Assembly: GCF_002262875.1 (NCBI RefSeq)
Contig: NZ_NKYE01000010.1
Coordinates: forward strand, 62,001-126,000
Reading direction: 5' to 3'
DNA from: Amycolatopsis antarctica
Lineage (GTDB): Bacteria > Actinomycetota > Actinomycetes > Mycobacteriales > Pseudonocardiaceae
DNA: 64,000 nucleotides
The notes beneath the pieces are model-generated. The model was not told the origin of the DNA. It searched no databases and worked only from the letters and a program-made list of their open reading frames with translations. Below are positions 38,599 through 46,957 of the stretch, in pieces (position 1 is the first letter of the stretch; the number at the start of each line of letters is the position of its first letter). Position numbers and translations under genes: made by a program.

Positions 38599-39195
38599 TC
38601 ACCCGGCGGAGGAGAGAACGGCGACGTGCGCGGTACCGGCGACGACCGCGGTGGCCAGTACCCAGACCAGGGTCTGCACCGAGATCGTCGCCAGGCGCGT
38701 ACGTGGCCGGCAGATCGTGAACCAGGACAGTCCCACCAGCGCGATCACCAGCCCGGTGTGCAACAACACCGGGGCGGCGTCCGTGCCGCCCAGCCAGGCG
38801 CGCCCGAACTCCACTCCGGACGCCACGAGGGCGAGGGCCAGCACCCACGGCGCGACACCGCGCACGTGCCGGGTAACGGCCAGCAGCCGGGGCTGCCGTG
38901 CTCGCGTCACCGTCACCGGCACCGCCAGCGCGATCAGCAGCAGCAGGGCGACCTGTTGCGGCAGGTCGATGCCCTCGGTGAGCAGCAGGCCGAGCAGTCC
39001 CGCCCCGGCCGCCGCCCAGGTGACCAGCTCCACGGCGAGACGTGGCTGCTCGGTGAGGAAGGGCCGCAGCAGAGCGAATGCCGCGACCAGCAGCAGCCCG
39101 GCGACGAGCAGGACACGCAACCAGAGCGAACCGGTGGTCACCGAGAACGTGACCAGGTGGTCGTGCGGGCCACCGGCCGCCTGCGCCGCCGTCAT
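38599..39195 (-). CDS. Small integral membrane protein, about six helices
   Basis: A 198-residue hydrophobic protein I do not recognise. At least six segments can be seen (for example WLRVLLVAGLLLVAAFALL, then VALLLLIALAVPVTV, then VLALALVASGVEFGRAWLGG). The N-terminal HDHLVTF has two His residues. Its ATG overlaps the stop of the next upstream membrane gene (ATGA), so the two proteins are made together and may form one membrane complex. Confidence 0.75.
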   Translation of the reverse strand: MTAAQAAGGPHDHLVTFSVTTGSLWLRVLLVAGLLLVAAFALLRPFLTEQPRLAVELVTWAAAGAGLLGLLLTEGIDLPQQVALLLLIALAVPVTVTRARQPRLLAVTRHVRGVAPWVLALALVASGVEFGRAWLGGTDAAPVLLHTGLVIALVGLSWFTICRPRTRLATISVQTLVWVLATAVVAGTAHVAVLSSAG

Positions 39196-39776
39196 ACCGG
39201 TGCGGCCTCGGCCCGGCGCGCGGCCCCGGTGCCGCAGGTGCACCGCATCAGCGCCACGTCCTCCGGTTTCGGCCGCAGGTGGTACACCATCGCGACGACC
39301 ATCGGGATGAAGACGATCGTGTTGTAGAACAGATGCAGCTCGACCCTCGGGATGACGAGCTGCGCGATGCTCGTGGGTTTGGCTCCGCCCAGCAGGTGCG
39401 CACCGGTGAGCGCCTGCAGCAGCAACAGCAGGTGCTCGAAGTGGTGCCATACCTGGATCCACATCGCGGCGCGCCACCACGGGCGGGAGCGGCCGACGAA
39501 ACCGTGCCGCAGCACGATGAACGCCACCATCATCCCGATCGCGTAGCCGTAGTGCATCCACTCCGAGGTGACCAGCCACGGGAACGCCATCCCGAGCGCC
39601 CCGTTGGCCTTCGGTGCGGGCCAGCCGAGCAGGTAGATCTGCGCGGCCTGGGCGAGATGTTCCGCCCAGTGGGCCAGTACGACGATCGCGTAGGCCATCA
39701 GCGCCGCCTTGTGCCAGCGCGTGTTGAGTGCCTCGCTGACGGCGCGCCACCCACCGGTCCGGGCTGACGTGTCCAT
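39192..39776 (-). CDS. Small membrane protein with His-rich helices
   Basis: A 194-residue protein with about five hydrophobic segments. Two helices carry closely spaced His/Glu groups, HWAEHLAQ and HHFEHLLLLLQ, and a third has YHLRPKPEDVA; they could ligate heme or another metal. A C-terminal CTCGTG adds Cys residues. Family not recognised. Three bases separate it from the GMC oxidoreductase gene upstream, so it may pass or receive electrons in the same process. Confidence 0.75.
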   Translation of the reverse strand: MDTSARTGGWRAVSEALNTRWHKAALMAYAIVVLAHWAEHLAQAAQIYLLGWPAPKANGALGMAFPWLVTSEWMHYGYAIGMMVAFIVLRHGFVGRSRPWWRAAMWIQVWHHFEHLLLLLQALTGAHLLGGAKPTSIAQLVIPRVELHLFYNTIVFIPMVVAMVYHLRPKPEDVALMRCTCGTGAARRAEAAPV

Positions 39777-39779
39777 TCG

Positions 39780-41435
39780 CTACTCCCCTGCCGACAGGCT
39801 GGGCACCAACCTCAGGGTGGCCCGCCTGCCACTCGTCGCGCCGTCGGGTGACGGCGCACCGTATGAGACGTCGACGCCACGCTCCCGCGCGGCCTTGACG
39901 ATTCCGGGAACGGCGCGCTCGGCGAGCGCGGCGATGGTCATCGCCGGGTTCACCGTCAACGCGCCCGGGACGGACGAGCCGTCGGTGACGAAGATGCCGG
40001 GGTGGTCGCGCAACTCGTGGTTGTCACCGAGCGCCGAGGTCGCCGGATCGTCCCCGATCCGGCAGGAGGCCAGCGGGTGCACCGTGTACGCCCCGACGAC
40101 GTCGTTGGTCCACGGGGCGACCTTGGCCAGGCCGTCGCGTTCCATGATGTCCTTCACGTCGGCGTCGGCCAGTGCCCAGCCGTGCTTCGTGTTCGCCGTC
40201 GGCTCGTAGGACAGCGGTCCCCGGCCGAGCATCTGCTGGGAGATGCGGAAGGCGTTGCCGGTGGGTGGCGGCGGGCCGAAGACGCCTTCGTTGTCGTCCT
40301 CGGTCATCAGGAAGATCGTCAGCCAGGAACGCCACCGCTTCAGCAGTTCCTTCTTCTCCGCGCCGAACCAGGTCGGGTCGGCTCCGCCCGGAACCTGCGC
40401 CAGGATGGTGCCGAGTCCCGGCGGGAAGTAGAGCTGTTCCAGGGAGTAGCGGGAGTACTCGGGCAGCGAACCATCGAGTTTGTCCCAGTTCGCCACCGTC
40501 GGGCCCTTGCCGATCTGGTTGGCCTCGTAGGGGATCCCGTCCTCCCGGCTGAGACCGAGCACCTCGCGGACCTTGTCCTCGTCGAGCACGGCGGTGTTCA
40601 GCCGTTCACCGTTGCCGGAGAAGTACCGGCCGACGGCGTGCGGCATCGCGCCCAGCGTGGCCTCCGAGCGCTGCAGGATCACCGGCGTCGCGCCCGCGCC
40701 CGCGGCGAGGACCACGATCTTCGCCTCGATGACCCCGCGGCCGGTGTGCTCGCGGTAGTCCTCCTCGTCGACCACGTTGTAGCTCACCCGGTAACCACCG
40801 TCCTCGGTGCGGGACAACTGCTGAACCTCGTGCAGCGGGCGGATTCGCGCGCCGTGCGCGAGTGCGGCGGGCAGGTAGTTGGTCAGCAGGGAGCGTTTCG
40901 CGTCGAACCGGCACCCGCCCATCATCCAGTTGCAGTTGGTGCACTTGCCGTTGTCGATTGCCACCGGTGCCGGGTTCGCCGTGCGCCCGGCGTGGTGGCA
41001 CGCCGCAGCCCACAGTCCACCCGAGTACGAGACGTCGTTCCAGTCCTGCTGGGACACCGGCAGGGCCTCGGCGACCTTGTCATACCAGGGATCCAGGCTC
41101 GACCGGTCGATCGAGGCCGGCCACATCCGCCTGCCGATGCTGCCGTGGCGCTCGAAGACGAACCGCGGCGCCCGGGGCATGGCGGCGAAGTAGACGACGC
41201 TGCCACCGCCGACGCAGTTGCCACCGAGCACGCTCATGCCGTCACCGACGACGAAGTCGAACGCCCGGGTGTAGGAGGAGCCGAGCAGGAAGTCGTGCTC
41301 GAACTCGTTGCTCTGCAACCACGGGCCGCGTTCCAGCACGACGACCTTGGCCCCGCCCGCGGCGAGGTGGTAGGCGGCGATGGCGCCACCGAAGCCGCTG
41401 CCGACGATGACGACGTCCGTTTTCTCGGTGCTCAT
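39780..41435 (-). CDS. GMC-family FAD oxidoreductase (candidate enediyne E9)
   Basis: A 551-residue flavoprotein. The start TDVVIVGSGFGGAIAAYHLA binds FAD; CTNCNWMMGGCRFDAKRS is the Cys-rich loop typical of the cholesterol-oxidase-like GMC branch; VTDGSSVPGALTVNPAMTI with an upstream YTVHPLASCRIG gives the C-terminal active-site His/Asn region. Enediyne clusters often encode a GMC enzyme called E9, which this may be. It overlaps the upstream DUF5987-like gene by four bases. An alcohol oxidation on the core or on a peripheral group is likely. Confidence 0.88.
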   Translation of the reverse strand: MSTEKTDVVIVGSGFGGAIAAYHLAAGGAKVVVLERGPWLQSNEFEHDFLLGSSYTRAFDFVVGDGMSVLGGNCVGGGSVVYFAAMPRAPRFVFERHGSIGRRMWPASIDRSSLDPWYDKVAEALPVSQQDWNDVSYSGGLWAAACHHAGRTANPAPVAIDNGKCTNCNWMMGGCRFDAKRSLLTNYLPAALAHGARIRPLHEVQQLSRTEDGGYRVSYNVVDEEDYREHTGRGVIEAKIVVLAAGAGATPVILQRSEATLGAMPHAVGRYFSGNGERLNTAVLDEDKVREVLGLSREDGIPYEANQIGKGPTVANWDKLDGSLPEYSRYSLEQLYFPPGLGTILAQVPGGADPTWFGAEKKELLKRWRSWLTIFLMTEDDNEGVFGPPPPTGNAFRISQQMLGRGPLSYEPTANTKHGWALADADVKDIMERDGLAKVAPWTNDVVGAYTVHPLASCRIGDDPATSALGDNHELRDHPGIFVTDGSSVPGALTVNPAMTIAALAERAVPGIVKAARERGVDVSYGAPSPDGATSGRRATLRLVPSLSAGE

Positions 41436-42001
41436 GCCGGGCTCCCCGAGGGTGTCGTGTCCGGGTGGACGTCGGCGAGCTTGCGCCGGTAGGAGTAGTG
41501 CGGGAATCGCCAGAGGCCGTCGGCGTCCGGCGGGTAGAAACCCATGGCCAGCAGGCCGGGGTGTCCCTCGGCCATCGCCTGCGCGGTGTGCAGGTGGGCG
41601 GCGCTGTCGAAGGCCATGTTGCAGAACAGGGCCAGTGCCACCCAGCCGTCCTTCTCCGGGTGCCCGGGTGCCGTCAGTTCGCGCACCAGTTGGGTGCGGT
41701 GCCCGAACGGCAGGGCGACGAACGCGGGCAGTGCGGCGTCGAGTTCGATCCCCTCCGTCCGGGCGCGGTTCTCGGCGTGCCCGTTCAGCATGGGCACCAG
41801 GAATTCCAGTCCCGCGGTCACTCCGGTCGCCGGAGTGTGCAGGAGCTCCAGCGCGCCCGCGGCCACCGCACCCGCACCCGCCGAGGCACCGGCGATCGCG
41901 TGATCGCCGGCCGAACGCTTCTCTCCAGGGACGATGGTGTCCGCGAAGGCCTCCAGCGTCATCGTCCTGACGTGTTCCTCGTCCGCGTTTCCCGGTTGCA
42001 C
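41432..42001 (-). CDS. DUF5987-like partner of the GMC oxidoreductase
   Basis: A 189-residue soluble protein beginning after a GTG with GGAGGA eight bases upstream. The motif TMTLEAFADTIVPGEKR recalls the small subunits (gluconate-2-dehydrogenase-3 like) that accompany GMC enzymes, and LPFGHRTQLVRELTAPGHPEKDGWVALALF is characteristic of DUF5987 as I remember it. The ATGA overlap with the GMC gene supports a two-subunit oxidase. Family assignment is from memory of similar proteins and not certain. Confidence 0.7.
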   Translation of the reverse strand: MQPGNADEEHVRTMTLEAFADTIVPGEKRSAGDHAIAGASAGAGAVAAGALELLHTPATGVTAGLEFLVPMLNGHAENRARTEGIELDAALPAFVALPFGHRTQLVRELTAPGHPEKDGWVALALFCNMAFDSAAHLHTAQAMAEGHPGLLAMGFYPPDADGLWRFPHYSYRRKLADVHPDTTPSGSPA

Positions 42002-42048
42002 AGGCGTTCCTCCTCGTCGAAAGGCGGCGACCCCGTCCCCAGCGGAGA

Positions 42049-42651
42049 TCACCTCAAGGGGACCACCGGCGCGCCCGTACCGGCGTCTTCTCGGCTGCCG
42101 GCCACCGGGTCGCCGAGCAGGCCGGCCAGACCCGCGTAACCGATGTCGCGCAGGCGGGTACCGGAGGTGGCGAAATAGTCGGGGCCGGCGCTGATTCCGA
42201 GGCCTTCCACCATCCTGTTCATGAAGTTGAACAGCGCGCAGACGAGGACGGCGTCGTGCAGGGCCTTCTCCTCCCAGCCCGCGGCGTAGACGGCCTCGGC
42301 GTCGGCCGGGCCGATCCGGGAGGGGCTGCGGGTGAGGGTGCCGACGTAGCGCAGGATCGGCTTCAGTTTCTCCGCCACCGGTGCCGCGTCCAGATCGGCC
42401 ACGGCGGCGGGCACGGCGCCCACCGCCACCCCGCAGGCCTCGGCGGTGGCGGTGTGCACGCCGTGGCAGTAGTCGCAGGAGTTCAGCCCGGACACGTACG
42501 CGGCGATGAGCTCCCGTTCGGCCACGGTCAACGGTGAGGTCCCCCGCATCACCAGCTCGTGGTAGTCCAGCAGTGGCCGCGAGGTCTCCGGGTACGCGCG
42601 GAACACCTGCAACAGCACGGCATCGTCAGGCAGTGACTTCAGGTACGGCAC
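42049..42651 (-). CDS. AhpD-like / carboxymuconolactone decarboxylase family protein 2
   Basis: A 200-residue peroxidase-related protein with the motif NSC59-D-Y-C62-HGVH66 and the helix FNFMNRMVEGLGI, shared with the larger homologue at 37483-38562. The GTG at 42651 preceded by GGAGG is preferred; the frame is open for 26 more codons upstream, which overlap the previous gene. The coding region begins inside the 3' end of the upstream hypothetical gene. Probable peroxide-reducing or isomerising role alongside the flavin oxidases. Confidence 0.82.
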   Translation of the reverse strand: MPYLKSLPDDAVLLQVFRAYPETSRPLLDYHELVMRGTSPLTVAERELIAAYVSGLNSCDYCHGVHTATAEACGVAVGAVPAAVADLDAAPVAEKLKPILRYVGTLTRSPSRIGPADAEAVYAAGWEEKALHDAVLVCALFNFMNRMVEGLGISAGPDYFATSGTRLRDIGYAGLAGLLGDPVAGSREDAGTGAPVVPLR

Positions 42652-43075
42652 GGTCGTCCTCCACGAGTCGGTCCACTTCGTCACGTCGCAACCAGCAGGC
42701 CGCCAGGTAGGAACGAACCGCCGGCCCACGGTCCGGGCAGGCGCTGCCGGTGAGTCCGAGCACCCGGGTCCACGCCTGCCGTGGAGCGGCCGACACCGCC
42801 TGTCCGCGCGGCTCCGCCACGGTCAGTGCCGCCCTGGACGCCCGCCAGCAGCGGATGCCCGCCGCGACGACGGCCGTCATCGGGGCGTCGACGGCGGCGC
42901 CGTGCCGAAGGTGGTCCACGGCGAGCGCCACCAGTGCGGGATCCTCGGCGAGCGAGGCCACGCCGAGTCCGGCGAGCAGCCGCTCGCGGTCCAGTCCCAT
43001 CAGGATCACCCCGGTCTCCACCTCGGCCGGATCGTCCACACCGGGCAGGGAGAACGGGAAGGTGTTGCTAGACAA
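42626..43075 (-). CDS. Hypothetical protein (149 aa), oxidoreductase block
   Basis: I do not recognise this protein. It is soluble and alpha-helical with many Ala, Arg and Leu (GVILMGLDRERLLAGLGVAS, RSYLAACWLRRDEVDRLVEDD). A TTG at 43075 preceded by AGGTGGAAG is the likely start, overlapping the stop of the upstream FAD enzyme by eight bases; a GTG at the VDDPAE position is an alternative. The 3' end overlaps the start of the AhpD-like gene. It may be a subunit for one of its neighbours. Confidence 0.6.
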   Translation of the reverse strand: MSSNTFPFSLPGVDDPAEVETGVILMGLDRERLLAGLGVASLAEDPALVALAVDHLRHGAAVDAPMTAVVAAGIRCWRASRAALTVAEPRGQAVSAAPRQAWTRVLGLTGSACPDRGPAVRSYLAACWLRRDEVDRLVEDDRAVPEVTA

Positions 43076-44408
43076 GGGCTTCCACCTCGCCTCGGGTGAT
43101 GGCCGCGGTACCGGTCCCGGCGCTGAGGCGGGCGGCGATGGTGGCGGCGACGCGCGCCGTCGCGACCCGGTGGCCGTCGATGTTGCGGGCGGCGGGCCCG
43201 AGCACCATGCAGGCGGCGGCACCGACGGCGAACACCTCCGGGGCACGCCGGTAGGCCAGCGTCCGCTCGTCGAGGTCCGGCCAGCCGTCCCGGGTGCCGA
43301 CGATCTCACCGGACAGCAGGCGTTCGCCGATCGAGGGCACGGTGCCCAGCGCCAGCACCGCGTAGTCGCCGCGCACCCGCGCACCACCCGCCAGCGCCAC
43401 CTCGGCGGCGCCGCCGGGGCCGGCCAGGGATTCGACGGCGCGGCCGCGGTGCACCCGCAGCCTGCCCGCACGTTCCGCCTCCTCCAGCAGTGGACGGAAC
43501 TCGAACATCACCGACGCCCTGCGCTGCCGCCCCATCAGGGAGAGCCGGTCCGGCCATGGCACGCCACCGTCGAAGCGGGCCCTGCCCTCGGCGCGGAAGA
43601 ACGAGGCGTTGACGTCGGAACACTGGAAGCGTTCGGCCTGCTCCCGCATCACCCAGTCCACCCGGCGGCCCTCGGCGAGCGAGCGGCCGATCACGTGTGC
43701 CGCGGTCAGTCCGGCTCCGACCACCACCACCGAGCGCGCGCCGCCCGGTACCGGGGCGTCCCAGTAACCGAAAGCCGGGGGCAACGGCCCGCCGCCGCAC
43801 CATTGCTCCGGCACCAGGCGGCGTTCTTCGCCCTGGCAGAGCACGACGGTGCGGGCACGGATGCCACCCGCGCGGGTGCGCACGGCGACGCCGCCGTTCT
43901 CCCGCCGCAGTTCGAGCACCTCGCCCCGCCAGGTCCGTTCCCGCACCCCGTGCAGCGAGGCCACATGCCGGCAGTACGCCTCGAACACGTCGACCGGAAC
44001 GACCGAACGGTGCCCGGCCTGCGCCATCCGGATCTGCGTGCGCTCGGTCGCCGACAGCCAGGACCATTGCAGGCGCGCGAAATCCAGCAGCTCGCAGTCG
44101 CGGTACCCCTCGACCCCGGGGTGATGTTCGTACGGCGAGCGCAGCACCCGCTGCGCCAGCGTGTCGACGCGGTCGAGGAAGCGGCGGCACACGCCGCCGG
44201 TGCGGTCGACCAGCACGACGTCGCGCACATCGAGATGCCACAGGGCCGAGGCGACCGCGAGCCCGGCGGGCCCGGCACCCACTACGACCACATCGGCCGA
44301 TGACGGGAGCCCTTCGGTCCGCGCGGGCCGCGCGGGCAGATACCGGTGCGGCCAGTCGCGGCCCCGCTCCGACCACAGCAGACGGGGTTCCGGAACGAAT
44401 GTGGTCAT
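43068..44408 (-). CDS. FAD/NAD(P)-dependent oxidoreductase, FMO-like
   Basis: A 446-residue flavoprotein with two Rossmann motifs: VVVVGAGPAGLAVASALW for FAD near the N-terminus and SVVVVGAGLTAAHVIGRSLA mid-chain for NADPH. The ending EVFAVGAAACMVLGPAARNIDGHRVATARVAA is the C-terminal FAD block. This resembles lysine/ornithine N-monooxygenase-like and pyridine nucleotide-disulphide enzymes. It could oxygenate nitrogen or a ring carbon, or reduce a partner. ATG at 44408 with GAGGAG upstream; first gene of the oxidoreductase block. Confidence 0.8.
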   Translation of the reverse strand: MTTFVPEPRLLWSERGRDWPHRYLPARPARTEGLPSSADVVVVGAGPAGLAVASALWHLDVRDVVLVDRTGGVCRRFLDRVDTLAQRVLRSPYEHHPGVEGYRDCELLDFARLQWSWLSATERTQIRMAQAGHRSVVPVDVFEAYCRHVASLHGVRERTWRGEVLELRRENGGVAVRTRAGGIRARTVVLCQGEERRLVPEQWCGGGPLPPAFGYWDAPVPGGARSVVVVGAGLTAAHVIGRSLAEGRRVDWVMREQAERFQCSDVNASFFRAEGRARFDGGVPWPDRLSLMGRQRRASVMFEFRPLLEEAERAGRLRVHRGRAVESLAGPGGAAEVALAGGARVRGDYAVLALGTVPSIGERLLSGEIVGTRDGWPDLDERTLAYRRAPEVFAVGAAACMVLGPAARNIDGHRVATARVAATIAARLSAGTGTAAITRGEVEALV

Positions 44409-44483
44409 ACCGTTCTCCTCGCACGACGGCAATGCCGGACGAAGCGTTCAACTGCTCCGTTCAGCGGTAAACAATTGAGCCGT

Positions 44484-45032
44484 TCACCCGATTATGGTGA
44501 CCGGGACAATCGTTTCCAGAACGGGTCGCTGCGGCATTCCGTCAGTGACCAACCGATCCAGTTTCCCGGCCGAGGTCTCCGCGCTGTCCGCCGGCAGCGG
44601 GCTGTACCTGGCGTGCATGTACGCCGGGCGACGGGCGGTGGTCTCCAGTTCGAACACCTTCAGCACGGCCTCGCCCGGCCGGACCTCCCCCTCGTAGAAG
44701 GTGAGCCGCCGCTGGTCCGGGGTGATGAACGTCTTGGCGAACTGGCGGGACAGGATCATCGCGTCGCCGTCGTCCACGAAATGGGTGTCCTCATCGGCCG
44801 TGACCTGCATGGCGACCCAGGTCTGGTCGGTGAGGTTGGTCTCGGACTTGATCACCTGCCAGCGTCCGGGCTCGGGCAGGTGCAGGCTGATCGAGACGTC
44901 GTGGTCGACGGCGTCGATGGCTCCGGAGACCATCAGGACCCGCCGGCGCACGTCAGCGACGGCGCCCATCTGGATGTCCTTGGCACGGACCCTGGTGGAA
45001 ACATCCAGACCCGGAATGTCCATCGACGACAT
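44484..45032 (-). CDS. Unknown protein (182 aa) next to the enediyne cassette
   Basis: A beta-strand-rich soluble protein (RRRVLMVSGAIDAVDHDVSISLHLPEPG, then RRLTFYEGEVRPGEAVLKVFELETT). It has no signal peptide or catalytic motif I recognise. It lies between the FAD enzyme and the P450-E5-E4-E3 genes, where enediyne clusters carry small conserved proteins of unknown role (E8, E11 and similar); assignment to one of these is a guess. ATG at 45032 with AAGGGAG seven bases upstream; the 154 bases before it hold no gene. Confidence 0.68.
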   Translation of the reverse strand: MSSMDIPGLDVSTRVRAKDIQMGAVADVRRRVLMVSGAIDAVDHDVSISLHLPEPGRWQVIKSETNLTDQTWVAMQVTADEDTHFVDDGDAMILSRQFAKTFITPDQRRLTFYEGEVRPGEAVLKVFELETTARRPAYMHARYSPLPADSAETSAGKLDRLVTDGMPQRPVLETIVPVTIIG

Positions 45033-45186
45033 GAGTTGTCTCCCTTGCACGGCGCGTGAACTGACGTGGAATGGCGGAACGGCACACATTTCGTCTCAGT
45101 GCAGCGAGACTGACACAGCGAAATTGCAAATCTCAAGCGACGGCACCCACATGGCCGACGCCTCGCGGCCATTCATGTCGATCTCG

Positions 45187-45555
45187 TCACGCAGCATCGA
45201 CATCGACGTCGAGGCCCTCGGCGTTACCGCGCGTTCCGACGTACAGGATCGCGAAACAGGCCGGAGCCGGGAAATCCACCTTGACGATCAGGTCGTCGCG
45301 GACCACGACGGAGAACTCGCCCGGCCGGTGCGCGTCCCGCATCACGCGGTACCGCCAGAAGACCGAACCGTCGGCGACGGCGAACAACACGTCGTACACC
45401 CGGTTGCGCTCACCCTGGTCCGCCGTCGCCGCCCAGAGTTCGAGCCGCTGCAGGCCCGTCGTCAGGCGGCAGCGTTTCCGTTCAGCTTCCCGTTCGCCGT
45501 CCACGCGACGCACCCCGATCCATCGACTCGTCCCGACCCCGTTCGACCCGTCCAC
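45187..45555 (-). CDS. Small hypothetical protein (up to 122 aa)
   Basis: Central segment NRVYDVLFAVADGSVFWRYR, then FSVVVRDDLIVKVDFPAPACFAILYVG, reads as a compact beta-sheet domain with good codon bias. The first ~25 residues are poor and the Shine-Dalgarno before the GTG at 45555 is weak, so the true start may be further in. It follows the P450 stop by 16 bases. No family recognised; a possible small enediyne accessory protein. Confidence 0.55.
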   Translation of the reverse strand: MDGSNGVGTSRWIGVRRVDGEREAERKRCRLTTGLQRLELWAATADQGERNRVYDVLFAVADGSVFWRYRVMRDAHRPGEFSVVVRDDLIVKVDFPAPACFAILYVGTRGNAEGLDVDVDAA

Positions 45556-45571
45556 CCGTTTTCGGCGACCG

Positions 45572-46957
45572 TCAGTGCGCCGGATGCACCGTCATCGGCA
45601 GGCCACCCCGTACCCGCAGCGACAGCATCGGCTCCGCGACGGCAGGCCCCGCCGCCCCTCGAAGGCGCAGCTCGCGGCTGATCATCGCGAGCGTGAAGAC
45701 CGCTTCCATGGTGCCGAGATTGCTGCCCACACAGAATCTCGGTCCGCCGCCGAACGGAATGTAGGCGTACCGCGGCCGATCGGCCGTGTGATCCGGGTGG
45801 AACCGGTCCGGGTCGAACAACTCCGGCCGGTGCCAGAAGTCCGGGTGCCGGTGCATCGTGTACGGGCAGACGACCACGTCCGAACCCGCGGGCACGTGGA
45901 AACCGGCCACCTCGTCCTCGGCCAGCGCGATCCGGGGCAGCAACCACACCGGTGGGTACATCCGCATGACTTCCTGCACCACCATGCCGGTGTAGGACAG
46001 CCGTCGCAGGTCCGCGAACTCCGGCGGGCGGTCGCCGAGCACGGTCGCCGCCTCCTCGCGCAACCGGGCCGCCACCTCCGGATGCCGGCCCACCAGGTAC
46101 AGCGCCCAGCTCAGCGTGCTGGCCGTGGTCTCGTGGCCCGCCAGCAACAGGGTCACCAGCTCGTCCCGGAGCCTTTTGGCGCCGACCGCGGGATCGCTCT
46201 CCCGCCGGGTCGACTCGATCAGCCGGGAGAGCACATCGGCACCGGCCACGTCCTCGCCGGCGCGTTCCGCCCGCCGAGCGACCAGCGTGTTCACCACGTC
46301 CCGCAGTTCGGCATTCGCCTTCCGGGATCGCCGCTGCATCGGCAATGGCAGCCAGGACGGCACCAGCGACAGCGTCACCGCCTCGAACATCGCCTGGTCC
46401 TGCACCGACTCGAAGGCGTGCCCGATCGAGCCGAGATCGCCGAGATCGCCGAGATCCGAGTCGAGCAGGGTGCGGCCGAGCACGCCGAGCGTGAGCCCGG
46501 TCATCTCGTGGGTCATGTCCACCGGGCCCGCGCCGATCCGGTTCCGCAGCCGATCGACGAGCTGGCCCGCCTCCGCCGCCACCACCCCGGCCTGGGCGGC
46601 GATCCGCTTGTGCTGGAAAGCGGGCTGGATCAGCTTCCGCTGGGTTCGCCACAGCTCGCCCTCGCTGGTCAGCAGCCCGTCGCCGATCACCTTCTTCGCC
46701 TCGACCAGGCCGATTCCCTTATGGTAGTTGGAACTGTTGTCGGCCAGGACGTGCTTGGCGCCCTCCGGGCTGTTGAACAGATAGAGCGCCTTCGGGCCGA
46801 TGGCGATCCGAGCGGCGTCGCCGTACCGGGATGCCGCCGAGGACAGCAGCGAGAGCCGGTCGGTGAACAGTTCCCGCAGCAGCCTGAAGGTGGCGGTGCG
46901 CGGGGGCCCGGGCGGCACCCGCCGGGTGCGACCGGCGGGCCCCGCCACGACGGTCAC
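45572..46957 (-). CDS. Cytochrome P450 of the enediyne E7 type
   Basis: A 461-residue P450 of the CYP102/CYP4-like bacterial branch: LLAGHETTASTLSWALYL (oxygen helix), QEVMRMYPP (ExxR) and FGGGPRFCVGSNLG (heme Cys). Enediyne clusters carry a P450 called E7 near E5, and this gene sits exactly there, with its GTG overlapping the E5 stop by four bases. Likely oxidises the nascent enediyne core. Length and motifs are complete. Confidence 0.87.
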   Translation of the reverse strand: MTVVAGPAGRTRRVPPGPPRTATFRLLRELFTDRLSLLSSAASRYGDAARIAIGPKALYLFNSPEGAKHVLADNSSNYHKGIGLVEAKKVIGDGLLTSEGELWRTQRKLIQPAFQHKRIAAQAGVVAAEAGQLVDRLRNRIGAGPVDMTHEMTGLTLGVLGRTLLDSDLGDLGDLGSIGHAFESVQDQAMFEAVTLSLVPSWLPLPMQRRSRKANAELRDVVNTLVARRAERAGEDVAGADVLSRLIESTRRESDPAVGAKRLRDELVTLLLAGHETTASTLSWALYLVGRHPEVAARLREEAATVLGDRPPEFADLRRLSYTGMVVQEVMRMYPPVWLLPRIALAEDEVAGFHVPAGSDVVVCPYTMHRHPDFWHRPELFDPDRFHPDHTADRPRYAYIPFGGGPRFCVGSNLGTMEAVFTLAMISRELRLRGAAGPAVAEPMLSLRVRGGLPMTVHPAH

